Part shown: positions 1-8,377 of the stretch, piece after piece | How positions within the stretch are numbered: position 1 is the first letter of the stretch | How the letters are laid out: every line of letters begins with the position of its first letter | Assembly: GCA_017481265.1 (NCBI GenBank) | Contig: JAFUPK010000096.1 | Location: 1 to 37,994, forward strand | DNA length: 37,994 nucleotides | Direction: 5' to 3' | Source: Clostridia bacterium | GTDB lineage: Bacteria > Bacillota > Clostridia > Oscillospirales > CAG-272 | Notes under the pieces: generated by a model | Databases searched by the model: none | What the model was told of the DNA's origin: nothing | Seen by the model: only the letters and a program-made list of their open reading frames with translations | Made by a program: the position numbers and the translations under genes

Positions 1-124
1 AATTCCCCTTATTCGTCCAAAAAGCGACCCGCACCAAACGAAGTTTGGTGACGCACTTCGCGCAAGCGAACGTGCTGCAGCTCGCGCATCCCCTTTTACT
101 TTTGATTTAGCCTTTGTTTAAGTT
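1..124. other. Intergenic edge with small hairpins, no gene seen
   Basis: No coding frame with a ribosome site is visible. Two compact hairpins are readable: CACCAAAC/GTTTGGTG at 32-50, and GCAC-TTCGC/GCGAA-GTGC at 53-75 with a GCAA loop and one bulged C. They resemble the mini-hairpins in other intergenic regions of this window. The rest of the unit may lie beyond the window edge. Confidence 0.4.
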
Positions 125-156
125 GACAAACCCTGTGCTTTCGCACAGGGTTTGTC
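125..156. repeat. Perfect inverted repeat with GACAAACCC/GGGTTTGTC stem
   Basis: A 14-bp perfect stem (125-138 with 143-156) closes on a TTTC loop. Neither side has a T-run, so on its own it is not a standard terminator. The outer nine bases of each arm are the same as in a second hairpin at 13940-13969, which also lies next to a terminator hairpin beyond the 3' end of a minus-strand gene. Confidence 0.7.
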
Positions 157-165
157 ATCAAGCTG

Positions 166-201
166 AACGATACAGCTTCCGCAGAAGCTGTATCGTTTTT
201 T
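166..201. terminator. Terminator hairpin after the first solute-binding protein gene
   Basis: Arms 166-179 and 184-197 pair perfectly around a CGCA loop. A T-run follows on the plus strand (196-201). On the minus strand the hairpin starts just past the stop codon at 203 but has only a weak T-run. It probably serves convergent transcription from both sides. Confidence 0.7.
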
Positions 202-202
202 A

Positions 203-1693
203 TTACTCATCCTTTGAGATGTAAGAGACAAGCTGCTTTATCTTAATGGATGTTACCTTTGCGGTAGACTTATAACTTGATGCGAGAGATGAGCTGTCAT
301 GCTTGATAGCTCTGTCGATAAGATTGATGTAATCTCCGCGAGTGTTCATGTCACCGCCGGAGAAGATATCAACAAGATCATAAACCTTTGTCGTGGAGAT
401 AATGTCGATCATAGCACGGGACTCACTGTCATATGTGCTTCTGCCCTTGAGCATCTTATCATAGAATGCTGGCTTGAGATGCTTCTGTGAAAGAGCCGCC
501 ATAGCCTCGACGATAACGTCAACCTTTTCAACGTCCTTTATTGTCTTGGGAACATATACTGCAGAGCCCATACCGGACTGAGCATATGTACGGTATTCCT
601 GAGAAGCCTCCCCCTTGGGATAAGGAAGAATACCGAACTCAACCTCTTCCTCACGGAAGGAGGTAACGGCTCCTGTGCTGTCAAGCCAGAAAAGCACCTT
701 ACCGTCTATAAACAGCTCCTCAACCTTCTCAACTCCGTACTTCTCGTTTACATCCTCACCGCCTGACTTTGTCACGCGTCCTGTACATACGAGTGATTCA
801 TCACCGAGAACAACGCACATCTTATCAGCAAAGTTGGAAAGCTCGGGAGCGAGGGCATCAGCAACCATGGGATTTCCGTTTTCATCAAATGAGGTGATGG
901 ACATTCCGTTGGCAAAAAGGAAGTCAAAGCCTACAGAACGGTGGTCTGTAAAGCCATAGCGGTATACGCCGCTTCCGTTAGCATTTGCAGGAACTGACTG
1001 TGAGACTTCAAACATCTTATCAATAGTCCATTGTCCGTTGTTGACAAGCTCATAAAGATCGGGAAGATCAAAGTTATCTGCAACGACCTTGTTAAAGAGC
1101 ACGCAACCTGCGTCGCTGTAGTGCTCAGCAACGATGGTACCTGTAAGCAGATAGAGCTTTCCCTGGATCGAGAAGGTATCCTCAAGACTGGAGATCCACC
1201 ACTCCTGAGAAAGATCGAGAGTTGAGAAGTCGTTGACATTCATTATAGCCTTGTTGACCATAAGAGGCTGACCGACTGTAAGAACTGCACCGTGAGCAAG
1301 ATCATAGGCTCCCATATTGGAAAGGGTGTCCTGAATAACTCTCTGCTGGGTATCATCACCGTGCTCGGTTACCACGTCCTCCCATTTCACTCCGAATATC
1401 TCCTCGATATCACGCTGTCTCTTGTAAACAGCATCACTGAGAAGGTTACCGGTTTCCTCATATTCTGTAGGGAAATTGTCACTTTGTCTGCCAATATAGG
1501 TAAAGTTTTGACCGTCAAAGGATGAATTCTGTGCGATCGTTGCAACATAATCGTCAACAGCCTTTATTTCAGGATCCACATTTACATTTGCAGTGGTTTG
1601 CTTAGGCGAGTCATTTGACTTTTCGCCGCATGAAACAAGAAGCGATGCGACCATGAGAAATGCAAGGATCATTGATAGAATCGTCTTTTTCAT
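203..1693 (-). CDS. Extracellular solute-binding lipoprotein (ABC sugar-type uptake)
   Basis: A 496-residue protein. It opens with a lipoprotein signal: MKKTILS, a hydrophobic stretch, then an LLVSC lipobox placing the acylated Cys near residue 22. The mature part resembles family 1 extracellular solute-binding proteins, which deliver sugars or similar solutes to ABC permeases. The frame could open three codons earlier at a GTG, but the ATG at 1693 has AGAAAGGTGAT at the right distance, so it was chosen. The protein is clearly paralogous to the next upstream gene (shared motifs such as GKLYLLTG/GKLFFLTG, LFNK, GRSTYDSxSR and the C-terminal KIKQL). It has its own promoter and a terminator on each side, so it is probably monocistronic. 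No permease or ATPase gene is adjacent. The ligand cannot be told from the sequence. Confidence 0.88.
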   Translation of the reverse strand: MKKTILSMILAFLMVASLLVSCGEKSNDSPKQTTANVNVDPEIKAVDDYVATIAQNSSFDGQNFTYIGRQSDNFPTEYEETGNLLSDAVYKRQRDIEEIFGVKWEDVVTEHGDDTQQRVIQDTLSNMGAYDLAHGAVLTVGQPLMVNKAIMNVNDFSTLDLSQEWWISSLEDTFSIQGKLYLLTGTIVAEHYSDAGCVLFNKVVADNFDLPDLYELVNNGQWTIDKMFEVSQSVPANANGSGVYRYGFTDHRSVGFDFLFANGMSITSFDENGNPMVADALAPELSNFADKMCVVLGDESLVCTGRVTKSGGEDVNEKYGVEKVEELFIDGKVLFWLDSTGAVTSFREEEVEFGILPYPKGEASQEYRTYAQSGMGSAVYVPKTIKDVEKVDVIVEAMAALSQKHLKPAFYDKMLKGRSTYDSESRAMIDIISTTKVYDLVDIFSGGDMNTRGDYINLIDRAIKHDSSSLASSYKSTAKVTSIKIKQLVSYISKDE

Positions 1694-1727
1694 TTTTATC
1701 ACCTTTCTATTTTTGATCTGGTCTTTT

Positions 1728-1756
1728 ATTATATCATATTATTACAGCATTTGCAA
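1728..1756 (-). promoter_or_regulatory. Sigma-A promoter of the 203-1693 gene
   Basis: On the minus strand TTGCAA (1751-1756) and TATAAT (1728-1733) are separated by 17 bases, about 35 bases ahead of the start codon. Confidence 0.7.
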
Positions 1757-1770
1757 GATGCTTCAGAGTA

Positions 1771-1803
1771 AAAAAAGCAAAGCAGAGCCTAAGCTCTGCT
1801 TTG
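1771..1803 (-). terminator. Terminator after the second solute-binding protein gene
   Basis: AAAGCAGAGC (1779-1788) pairs with GCTCTGCTTT (1793-1802) around a CTAA loop. Read on the minus strand it is followed by a seven-T run. It lies just past the stop codon at 1812 and insulates the following promoter. Confidence 0.85.
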
Positions 1804-1811
1804 TATGAATC

Positions 1812-3260
1812 TTAGTCCTGTGCGATCTTACTCATAAGCTGCTTGATCTTTACCTTTGCAAGACCTGTGCTGGAAGCATACGAGGATGTGTAAGAATCAT
1901 TATAACCTACGCAAGCCTTACCGATAGTCTCGCCGATCTTACCCCACTCGTAGGACAGCTCGAGGTCAACCACCTTGGAATTGTAAAGGATATCAAGAAC
2001 TACTCTTGAGTCGGAGTCATATGTACTTCTTCCCTGAAGAGCCTTATGATAGTATGCAGGCTCAAGATGCTTCTCTGAAAGGGCAGCCATAGCCTCTGTG
2101 ATAACGCCGGTCATCTCGGGATCCTTAAGGTCCTTTGCAAAATAAACAGCTCTGTCACTTGAAAGGCTGATATAGTTTTCCTGTTCTGCATCCTTTTTCG
2201 GAATGGGGAGAATACCGAACTCTACCTCAAAGGTACGCATATCGTTCGCTCTCCATGTCTCGTCGATCCAGAAGAGAACCTCACCGTTGGTGAACACTTC
2301 TCTGTCATAGAAATAATCAGCATGATCGGGATCCTGCTTGTCAAACTTAACGGACTCATCTCCGAAAATAGAGTTGAGCTTGTCAATATAGTCTGTCTTT
2401 GCCTGGCTGAGTGTGGAAGGAACTACGGGAACATCATCATCGTCCTTCTCGCTGAGAGTAAAGCCTGCACCAAAGAAGCAGTAAAGGCCTGCTTCGCCGT
2501 TGACCATATAACGCTTTACATCGCCGTTTGCGGGAATAACGGACGCTACCTCATTCATTTTGTCGATGGTCCAGGTACCGTCTGTTACCATTTCATACAT
2601 ATCGGGAAGCTGGAAGGTCTCTGCAACATCCTTATTGAAGAGGATGCACGCAGCGTCGGAATAGTGGGAAGGATTGATCTTACCTGTAAGGAAGAACAGC
2701 TTTCCGCCGACAGAGAACTTCTCTTCAAGCCCGTTAAGCCACCATGAACGGCTGAAATCGAGCATATCATAATCGTTCACGGGCTGGAGGCAGCCTGCGT
2801 TAAGAAGAGGCGCGCCTGCAGTACCGAGATTTCCCTCGATAAGGTCGTATGACTTGAGTCCGCTCATCTGGTCGGTCTTAACGACATCGGTTGTTTCAGC
2901 TCCTGTGTTTTCATATCCTGCATCCGGGCCGAGTGACTCTCTGAATGTGAGCTCAACACCGAAATTCTCTTCGATGTCAACAACACGTGCATAAAGTGCA
3001 TCGTTTTCCAGGTTACCTGTTACCTCCTTGTCTGCGGGGTAAATGGTAGTTCCGGTTCCAATGATGCTGAAGGTAGCACCATCATAATCGTACTGCGAAG
3101 CGAGAGTCTTTACATAGTTGTCTACCTCAGCATATTCGCCGCCGACAGTTTCACTACCCACATTGCTTGTTTCCTCAGACTTCTGATCGCCACCACAAGC
3201 AACGAGGACGGGAAGAGCCATCAGGAGCACAAGCATAAGGGCAATAATCTTTTTGCTCAT
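1812..3260 (-). CDS. Extracellular solute-binding lipoprotein, paralogue of the neighbouring gene
   Basis: A 482-residue protein starting MSKKIIALML, with a hydrophobic signal and an LVAC lipobox (Cys near residue 22), followed by an acidic Ser/Glu-rich linker and a solute-binding fold. The open frame runs 56 codons further upstream, but that extension has no signal-like character and contains the promoter. The ATG at 3260 has AGAAAGGAATC upstream, so it is the start. It shares the overall layout of the 203-1693 protein, which points to a tandem duplication followed by divergence. The two may bind different ligands of one class. Expected to sit on the outer face of the membrane. Substrate unknown. 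Confidence 0.88.
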   Translation of the reverse strand: MSKKIIALMLVLLMALPVLVACGGDQKSEETSNVGSETVGGEYAEVDNYVKTLASQYDYDGATFSIIGTGTTIYPADKEVTGNLENDALYARVVDIEENFGVELTFRESLGPDAGYENTGAETTDVVKTDQMSGLKSYDLIEGNLGTAGAPLLNAGCLQPVNDYDMLDFSRSWWLNGLEEKFSVGGKLFFLTGKINPSHYSDAACILFNKDVAETFQLPDMYEMVTDGTWTIDKMNEVASVIPANGDVKRYMVNGEAGLYCFFGAGFTLSEKDDDDVPVVPSTLSQAKTDYIDKLNSIFGDESVKFDKQDPDHADYFYDREVFTNGEVLFWIDETWRANDMRTFEVEFGILPIPKKDAEQENYISLSSDRAVYFAKDLKDPEMTGVITEAMAALSEKHLEPAYYHKALQGRSTYDSDSRVVLDILYNSKVVDLELSYEWGKIGETIGKACVGYNDSYTSSYASSTGLAKVKIKQLMSKIAQD

Positions 3261-3327
3261 TTGAATTGATTCCTTTCTTATATTAGAATTACATATCGGT
3301 GGTATATTTCTCCGATTTAACAGAAAT

Positions 3328-3355
3328 ATTATATCATATTTTCGCCAATCTTCAA
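3328..3355 (-). promoter_or_regulatory. Promoter of the 1812-3260 gene
   Basis: TTGAAG (3350-3355) and TATAAT (3328-3333) on the minus strand with a 16-base spacer. It falls inside the open upstream extension of the frame, which supports the later start at 3260. Confidence 0.65.
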
Positions 3356-3430
3356 ATTGACATAGTAAACAAATTTGCAGGATACATTTTGTGCAATATC
3401 TCCAACTGCTTTTATTGTATATCCGCACAC

Positions 3431-4804
3431 TTATCCCAGGTTTGCGCTTCCGCTCTTTGACATGGTGCGCGCTACCTGTGCTCCGTCAAGCTCCTGTACG
3501 GACTTGTTCTGACTTACGGCAAGATACGCCGCCACACCTGCCGCTTCGCCGATCTGGTTGAGGTTTACCATTACACGCAGAGCACCGAAGGCAGAAGGAT
3601 CGGCATTTATCATTCGTCCTGCGGCAATGATGTTCCGATGCTTCTCAGTAACAAGAGTCTTAAAGGGAAGCTGGTAGAATTTCGGCACGGGAAGGTCGGG
3701 GTCTATTCCCATGTCCCTTCTCCAGCTACCGATTGTGATATTACCGTAGGTGTCCTCAGTTACGGATGTGCCGTCAAAGCGCAGAAAGGTAATGCCCTCG
3801 TCGGAGTGATGGGAGTCAACCTCATATGTACCGCGGAGGATGCAGTCATCACACGCCTCTCCGAGAAGAAGGCTGAGATAATTTGCCTGATATGCGGTCC
3901 TGTAGTGGAACGTGTCGCGTACACCGATATAAGAGCAATCGTTTACCACAGAATATTTCTCAGCGGGGTCTCCGTACTTTCTGAGAAGGCGCGTGATCTT
4001 GCGCATCTTGTCGCGTCCCACAATCTCCGCACGCGTCAGGTCATCGGCTTTTCCGCAGTTGACGTCAAAAACATGAGTATTTGCTCGCATTTTGATATTG
4101 ACAAGTCCGGGAAGATCGGTTGCCCAGCCCCAGTCACGCTCGATGTTGAACTCCTCGGCGTGCTTGTTCATGAGATGTGTTATGGGGTCAGAGCCCTTGA
4201 GATCAATGTCACGGCAGGCGTACTCATCATTGCCCTGCATAAGGAACACATAGGACGGCGGCTGCATCCTCGGATTCACATATCTTTCGATGCCAAGATC
4301 GCGGCAGATATCTCCATCGCCTGTGGCGTCTATGAAGAACTTCGCCTTGATAGCTCCGCGTCCGTCCTTGTTTTCCACAAAAACAGCGTCAACTGTGTCT
4401 CCTTGACAGGAAACACCGGCATAGTAGGTATGGAGATAAATTTTGACTCCCGCCTCATTTAGCATCTCATCAAGTGTACACTTAAGCTCCGTCGGATTGA
4501 ATACATGAGCCAATGTCTCATCTATAAAGCAGTCGTTCTTATCAAGGCGCTCCATTGCCTCCTCAGTAAGTCCCGCAATGATCTGCTCCTTATCATCCGT
4601 ATCAAAAAAGGAATGCCACACGGTAACAAGGCCGTTTGCAGCCACGCCGCCAAAGCTGTTCTGACACTCAACGATAACTACCTTTGCGCCGAGACGTGCC
4701 GCACGGATAGCCGCAAAAACTCCCGTACATGAGCCGCCGACAACACAAACATCCGCCTCGTAAATAACAGGCACCTGTCTCGGTGCTTCATTTATAAATA
4801 CCAT
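3431..4804 (-). CDS. FAD-dependent oxidoreductase (PF12831-like), copy 1
   Basis: A 457-residue soluble protein. Residues 17-47 form a Rossmann dinucleotide site (ADVCVVGGSCTGVFAA, ending in VVIVE), a GxGxxG variant reading GGSCTG. Further on are FIDATGDGD, a typical second FAD contact of this family, and near the C-terminus AAGRMINADPSAFGALR. These features match the FAD_oxidored family. Its members are often poorly characterised and sit in sugar-utilisation clusters. The start ATG has AAAGGAAG nearby. It has its own promoter and lies 136 bases after the stop of a close paralogue (4941-6329), with a terminator between them. The substrate is not predictable. Cytoplasmic; no signal peptide. 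Confidence 0.85.
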   Translation of the reverse strand: MVFINEAPRQVPVIYEADVCVVGGSCTGVFAAIRAARLGAKVVIVECQNSFGGVAANGLVTVWHSFFDTDDKEQIIAGLTEEAMERLDKNDCFIDETLAHVFNPTELKCTLDEMLNEAGVKIYLHTYYAGVSCQGDTVDAVFVENKDGRGAIKAKFFIDATGDGDICRDLGIERYVNPRMQPPSYVFLMQGNDEYACRDIDLKGSDPITHLMNKHAEEFNIERDWGWATDLPGLVNIKMRANTHVFDVNCGKADDLTRAEIVGRDKMRKITRLLRKYGDPAEKYSVVNDCSYIGVRDTFHYRTAYQANYLSLLLGEACDDCILRGTYEVDSHHSDEGITFLRFDGTSVTEDTYGNITIGSWRRDMGIDPDLPVPKFYQLPFKTLVTEKHRNIIAAGRMINADPSAFGALRVMVNLNQIGEAAGVAAYLAVSQNKSVQELDGAQVARTMSKSGSANLG

Positions 4805-4851
4805 AATTATCTTCCTTTCCGTCTTTCGGCTGAAAAAGCTTCCGCAGCTCC

Positions 4852-4880
4852 ATTATATCACATACAAGCAACAATGTAAA
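4852..4880 (-). promoter_or_regulatory. Promoter of the first FAD oxidoreductase copy (3431-4804)
   Basis: TTTACA (4875-4880) and TATAAT (4852-4857) on the minus strand, 17-base spacer. The -35 overlaps the T-run of the terminator of the upstream gene. Confidence 0.65.
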
Positions 4881-4918
4881 TAAAAATACCTCTTTTCGCG
4901 CTGAACGAAAAGAGGTAT
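4877..4918 (-). terminator. Terminator between the two FAD oxidoreductase genes
   Basis: Arms ATACCTCTTTTCG (4886-4898) and CGAAAAGAGGTAT (4906-4918) are perfectly complementary. A T-rich tail follows on the minus strand. It separates the transcripts of the two paralogues. Confidence 0.85.
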
Positions 4919-4940
4919 CGGTGTTTGAAGGGTAAGATTA

Positions 4941-6329
4941 TCAGCCGAGGTTTGCGCTTCCACCCTTGGAAAGTGTGCGTGCAACCTCAACGGGGTCAAG
5001 CTCCTGAACAGACTTGTTCCGGTGAATTGCAAGATAAGCCGCAACACCGGAAGCCTCACCGATCTGGTTGAGGTTTACCATTACGCGGAGCGCACCGAAG
5101 GCGGAAGCATCCGCATTGAGCATACGGCCCGCCGCGATAAAGTTGGTATACTTCTCTCCGACAAGGTTTCTGAAGGGAAGCTGATAGAAGGTCGGCATGG
5201 GAACATCGGTGGGATATCCGCGCTCTGCTCTCCAGTTTCCGTGGCGGATATTTCCATAGCTGTCCTCAACGGTGTAGGTACCGTCGAGAAGCATAAAGGA
5301 GATGCCTTCCTTTGAGTCGTGGGAGTCAACATTGTATGTTCCGCGGAGGATACAGTCATCATATGATGTACCGAGAAGGAGCTCCATGCTGTCTGCCTGC
5401 ATCTTGGTCTTATAGTGGTATGTATCGCGGACACCGATATACGAGCAGTCGTTTACAAGAGAGTACTTCTCTGCGGGATCTCCGTACTTTCTGAGAAGGT
5501 CGCGGACAACGCGCATCTTGCGGCGTCCCTCGATCTCAGCCTTTGTAAGATCGTCAGCCTTTCCGCAATGTACGTTGAACACGTGGGTATTTGCACGCAT
5601 CATAAGGTTGTCAAGTCCGGGAATGGGAGTTGCCCAGCCCCAGTCACGCTCTACACCGAATTCCTCTGCATGAAGGTTGAGAAGGTGAGTTACGACGTCA
5701 GAGCCCTGGAGGTTGATACCCTCGCAAGCCTTTTTCTCATCACCCTGCATAAGGAATACATATGAGGGAGGCTGCATCTTCTTGTTTTCGAATCTCTCGA
5801 TACCGAGGTCACGGCAAAGATCTCCGTCACCTGTAGCGTCAATAAAGAACTTTGCCTTGATAGCTCCGCGGCCGTCCTTATTCTCTACGAATACAGCGTC
5901 GATCTTGTCGCCGTCGCAGGAGATTCCGGTATAGTATGTGTGGAGATAAATTTTGACCTTCTCTTGAGTGAGGAGTCTGTCAAGCTCGCACTTCAGCTCA
6001 ATGGGATTGAAGAAGTGGGAATCGCCGCTTACATTCTTTTCATTTCCGATAGAGTGATCCATCTCGTCGAAGCTGTTAAGAACCTCTTCTGTAAGTCCCG
6101 AAATGACCTGCATCTTATGGTCTGTGTCAAGAAGTGTGTGCCATACGCAAACGAGACCGTTTGTTGCAACACCTCCGAAGCTGTTCTGAGCCTCAACGAT
6201 AACCACCTTTGCGCCGAGTCTTGCCGCACGAACTGCAGCAAATACGCCTGTGCAGGATCCACCGATAACGCATACGTCAGCTTCATGACTAACGGGCACC
6301 TGCTTCGGTGCTTCTGTAATAAATGCCAT
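4941..6329 (-). CDS. FAD-dependent oxidoreductase (PF12831-like), copy 2
   Basis: A 462-residue protein. Most positions are identical by eye to the copy at 3431-4804, including GGSCTG in the Rossmann motif, FIDATGDGD, SYIGVRDT, DDCILRGTY and the C-terminal SGSANLG/GGSANLG ending. The open frame extends 11 codons upstream, but the ATG at 6329 has a near-consensus AAGGAGG seven bases ahead. It is the first gene left of the AraC-type regulator, which is divergently transcribed across a 392-base gap, so that regulator is its likely controller. The main internal difference is a short insertion near residues 90-100 (SIGNEKNVSGDS). Reaction and substrate unknown. Confidence 0.87.
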   Translation of the reverse strand: MAFITEAPKQVPVSHEADVCVIGGSCTGVFAAVRAARLGAKVVIVEAQNSFGGVATNGLVCVWHTLLDTDHKMQVISGLTEEVLNSFDEMDHSIGNEKNVSGDSHFFNPIELKCELDRLLTQEKVKIYLHTYYTGISCDGDKIDAVFVENKDGRGAIKAKFFIDATGDGDLCRDLGIERFENKKMQPPSYVFLMQGDEKKACEGINLQGSDVVTHLLNLHAEEFGVERDWGWATPIPGLDNLMMRANTHVFNVHCGKADDLTKAEIEGRRKMRVVRDLLRKYGDPAEKYSLVNDCSYIGVRDTYHYKTKMQADSMELLLGTSYDDCILRGTYNVDSHDSKEGISFMLLDGTYTVEDSYGNIRHGNWRAERGYPTDVPMPTFYQLPFRNLVGEKYTNFIAAGRMLNADASAFGALRVMVNLNQIGEASGVAAYLAIHRNKSVQELDPVEVARTLSKGGSANLG

Positions 6330-6721
6330 ATGATCCTCCTTTGTCAGTCTTTTCTGATACAAATTTAATTATTAACTTTCTACATTATGACAAGCAAGAG
6401 CTGCACTGTCCGCAACGACAAATACCATAATTATTGCACAGCTATCCACCATACTTGTACAAGTTTATTTTACATTCATCTCGACTTTCATTCTTCTACT
6501 TTAGTATTATTAGTATCTACTATTGTATCTTCTTTTTACACCACTGTCTTATTTGCTGCAAAAACAAGAAAAAAAGAGAGAAAAATCAGATTTTTTTCAT
6601 TTAGTATGGTGTGAATCAAAAAAATGTGTTATAATGTATCTGTATTCACTGAATCAGAACAATCACGGTCAGCCGGGTCTCGAACTAAGGCGACCGAACG
6701 CACAGCAAGGCGGATATAAAA
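6330..6721. promoter_or_regulatory. Divergent control region between an FAD oxidoreductase and an AraC-type regulator
   Basis: A 392-base AT-rich gap with no credible gene. Left side: a minus-strand promoter candidate with CGGACA (6407-6412), 17 bases, CATAAT (6384-6389). Right side: a plus-strand extended -10, TGTTATAAT (6628-6636), with no good -35, as expected for an activator-dependent or weak promoter. In between is a perfect 12-base palindrome ACTTGTACAAGT (6453-6464), a possible operator, and a long pyrimidine-rich tract. Which protein binds where is inference. Confidence 0.5.
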
Positions 6722-7711
6722 ATGATTACCACAAGCGAAACTGTCAAGCGAGGGCTTATCGCCTCAGGCTTCGTTCTCAGAACGGGAAGCGATGAGCTTT
6801 TTCGTTACCAAAAGAATTTCTTCATGGAGGTCGACACAAAGAGCAAAAGCTTTGTATATCCCGTACCAAAGCTGGTCGTTGTCACCTCGGGAGAAGCAGA
6901 ATGGCTTATCGGAAGTAATATTTACCACGTAAGTGAGGGTGACATCGTCATACTGAGACCGGGAATATTACGGCGTTTTTCAAAGATACCCTCTGATATG
7001 ATCATGGAGTGTGACGTATTTGAATTTGTTCCTGCTTTTCTTGGAAGCTGTGAATGCTTTGAGCTTTTCAAGCTTGATTCAAGCACTGATAACACTGTAC
7101 TCAAATTTGATGAAAGAAGAAGTCCGCATCTGATAGAATGCTTTAACGAGATAAAAAGAGAGCTTGCCCGTCCCGCACAGTGCTGTGGGGACGTAGTAAA
7201 AGGTCTGCTCGTTTACTGCATAGTATCGCTGATACGCAGCATGGGGCTTGATATCGGCACAGAAAAGGCGGCGCCGTGGATGAGGTCCGCGGATCACCGT
7301 CCTACTCTTCCCTTTGAATATCCCACACGGGAATTTGATTTTGCCAACGTCCCGGTTTCAGCAGGTCATTCCGTCGCCGTGGCAGAGGTCATCGACATAA
7401 TCAACCGTTCTCTTGCTACAGAGATAAGCATTGACGAGCTTGCCTCCTGTGCTCATATGAGCCGCAGCCACTTTTACAAGATATTCCGCAAGTATACGGG
7501 TATGAGCATAAACGACTTCATACTGAAATGCAGAATAGAGAACACGATACGCCTGCTTCTCAATACGGGTTGCAGTGTCATTGAGGCTGCATACGACAGC
7601 GGCTTTACCAGCAGCTCCGGCTTTTACAAGGCATTTAAAAAGGTCACAGGATATTCTCCGAAGGAATACCTCAAGAATGTACGGCTGGGCAAAGCCGAGA
7701 TTCCGGAATAA
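6722..7711 (+). CDS. AraC-family transcriptional regulator
   Basis: A 329-residue protein. Residues 20-110 look like the cupin-type sensor of AraC regulators (VVVTSGEAEWLIGSNIYHVSEGDIVILRPG). Residues 220-322 contain two helix-turn-helix units (ISIDELASCAHMSRSHFYKIF and VIEAAYDSGFTSSSGFYKAFK) and the closing GYSPKEYLKN typical of the family. The sensor usually binds a small sugar-like ligand. The start ATG has AAGGCGG eight bases ahead. It is divergent from the FAD oxidoreductase/binding-protein genes, which are its most likely targets, and is followed by a clear terminator. Effector unknown. Confidence 0.92.
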   Translation: MITTSETVKRGLIASGFVLRTGSDELFRYQKNFFMEVDTKSKSFVYPVPKLVVVTSGEAEWLIGSNIYHVSEGDIVILRPGILRRFSKIPSDMIMECDVFEFVPAFLGSCECFELFKLDSSTDNTVLKFDERRSPHLIECFNEIKRELARPAQCCGDVVKGLLVYCIVSLIRSMGLDIGTEKAAPWMRSADHRPTLPFEYPTREFDFANVPVSAGHSVAVAEVIDIINRSLATEISIDELASCAHMSRSHFYKIFRKYTGMSINDFILKCRIENTIRLLLNTGCSVIEAAYDSGFTSSSGFYKAFKKVTGYSPKEYLKNVRLGKAEIPE

Positions 7712-7713
7712 AA

Positions 7714-7741
7714 AGCATCGGGATATTCCGATGTTTTTTTT
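7714..7741 (+). terminator. Terminator of the AraC-type regulator gene
   Basis: CATCGG (7716-7721) pairs with CCGATG (7728-7733), followed by an eight-T run. Confidence 0.85.
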
Positions 7742-7782
7742 GTAAAAAGGGAATATTTTCACTTGTTTTTGCGACTTTATTA

Positions 7783-7796
7783 TTGAAAGCTTTCAA
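7783..7796. promoter_or_regulatory. 14-base palindrome upstream of the ECF sigma gene
   Basis: TTGAAAGCTTTCAA is a perfect palindrome 26 bases before the start codon of the sigma factor gene and just ahead of its ribosome site. It could be an operator or part of a promoter. No clear -35/-10 pair is visible here, as would be expected if the gene used an alternative sigma factor. Confidence 0.35.
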
Positions 7797-7822
7797 AAAA
7801 TCCGCCAAAAGGAGGGAACGTA

Positions 7823-8377
7823 ATGGATGATCGTGCCTTGATCGGGCTTTATAATGAGCGAAGCGAATGTGCCATCGGCGAAACTGCGAAAAAGTACGGC
7901 GCATATGTCAGACGTATCTGCTACAACATCACAGGTGACGCCGGAGACTCCGAGGAACTCGAGAACGACACATACCTTGTCCTTTGGTCGAAGATACCGC
8001 CCGACGATCCGAAATGCTTCTCAGCATACATAGGACGCATTGCGCGGAATCTGTCCGTCAGCAGATACAGGAGCTCTTCGGCAAAGAAGCGCACATCGGG
8101 AGCTGAAAGCATCGAAAGCGAGCTTGCCGAATGCTTTGCCGACCACGATGCAGATCCGGTCTTTGACCGCGTGTATCTCACCGAGGTGACGGAAAGCTTC
8201 CTCAGAGGACTTTCCAAAGACGACCGCGTTCTCTTCGTTCGCAGATATTGGTACGGCGATGCAGTAAAGGACCTGTCCCGCGAGGTACACCAAAGCCCCT
8301 CACGCGTGGCAAAGCGTCTGTACCGACTTCGGGCTGAGCTGAAAGCTCACCTTGAAGAGAAAGGAGTCAGCTTATGA
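7823..8377 (+). CDS. ECF-type RNA polymerase sigma factor
   Basis: A 184-residue protein with a sigma-70 region 2 at about 20-85 (YGAYVRRICYNITGD...ELENDTYLVLW...FSAYIGRIARNLSVSRYR) and a region 4 at about 125-178 (LSKDDRVLFVRRYWYGDAVKDLSREVH and a helix ending in KRLYRLRAELKAHL). This is the standard layout of ECF sigma factors, which direct polymerase to stress or surface-response promoters. Start ATG with GGAGGGAACG ahead. Its stop codon overlaps the next start (ATGA), so it is translationally coupled to an anti-sigma-like membrane protein, the usual arrangement for signal-controlled ECF factors. The signal is unknown. Confidence 0.93.
   Translation: MDDRALIGLYNERSECAIGETAKKYGAYVRRICYNITGDAGDSEELENDTYLVLWSKIPPDDPKCFSAYIGRIARNLSVSRYRSSSAKKRTSGAESIESELAECFADHDADPVFDRVYLTEVTESFLRGLSKDDRVLFVRRYWYGDAVKDLSREVHQSPSRVAKRLYRLRAELKAHLEEKGVSL

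Noticed and set aside
3638-4462. A 274-codon open frame antisense to the FAD oxidoreductase
   Set aside because: A similar antisense frame appears opposite the paralogue, as expected from shared codon use; no start signals.
6523-6795. Small plus-strand frame ahead of the AraC-type gene
   Set aside because: It overlaps the regulator in another frame, has no ribosome site and spans the promoter.
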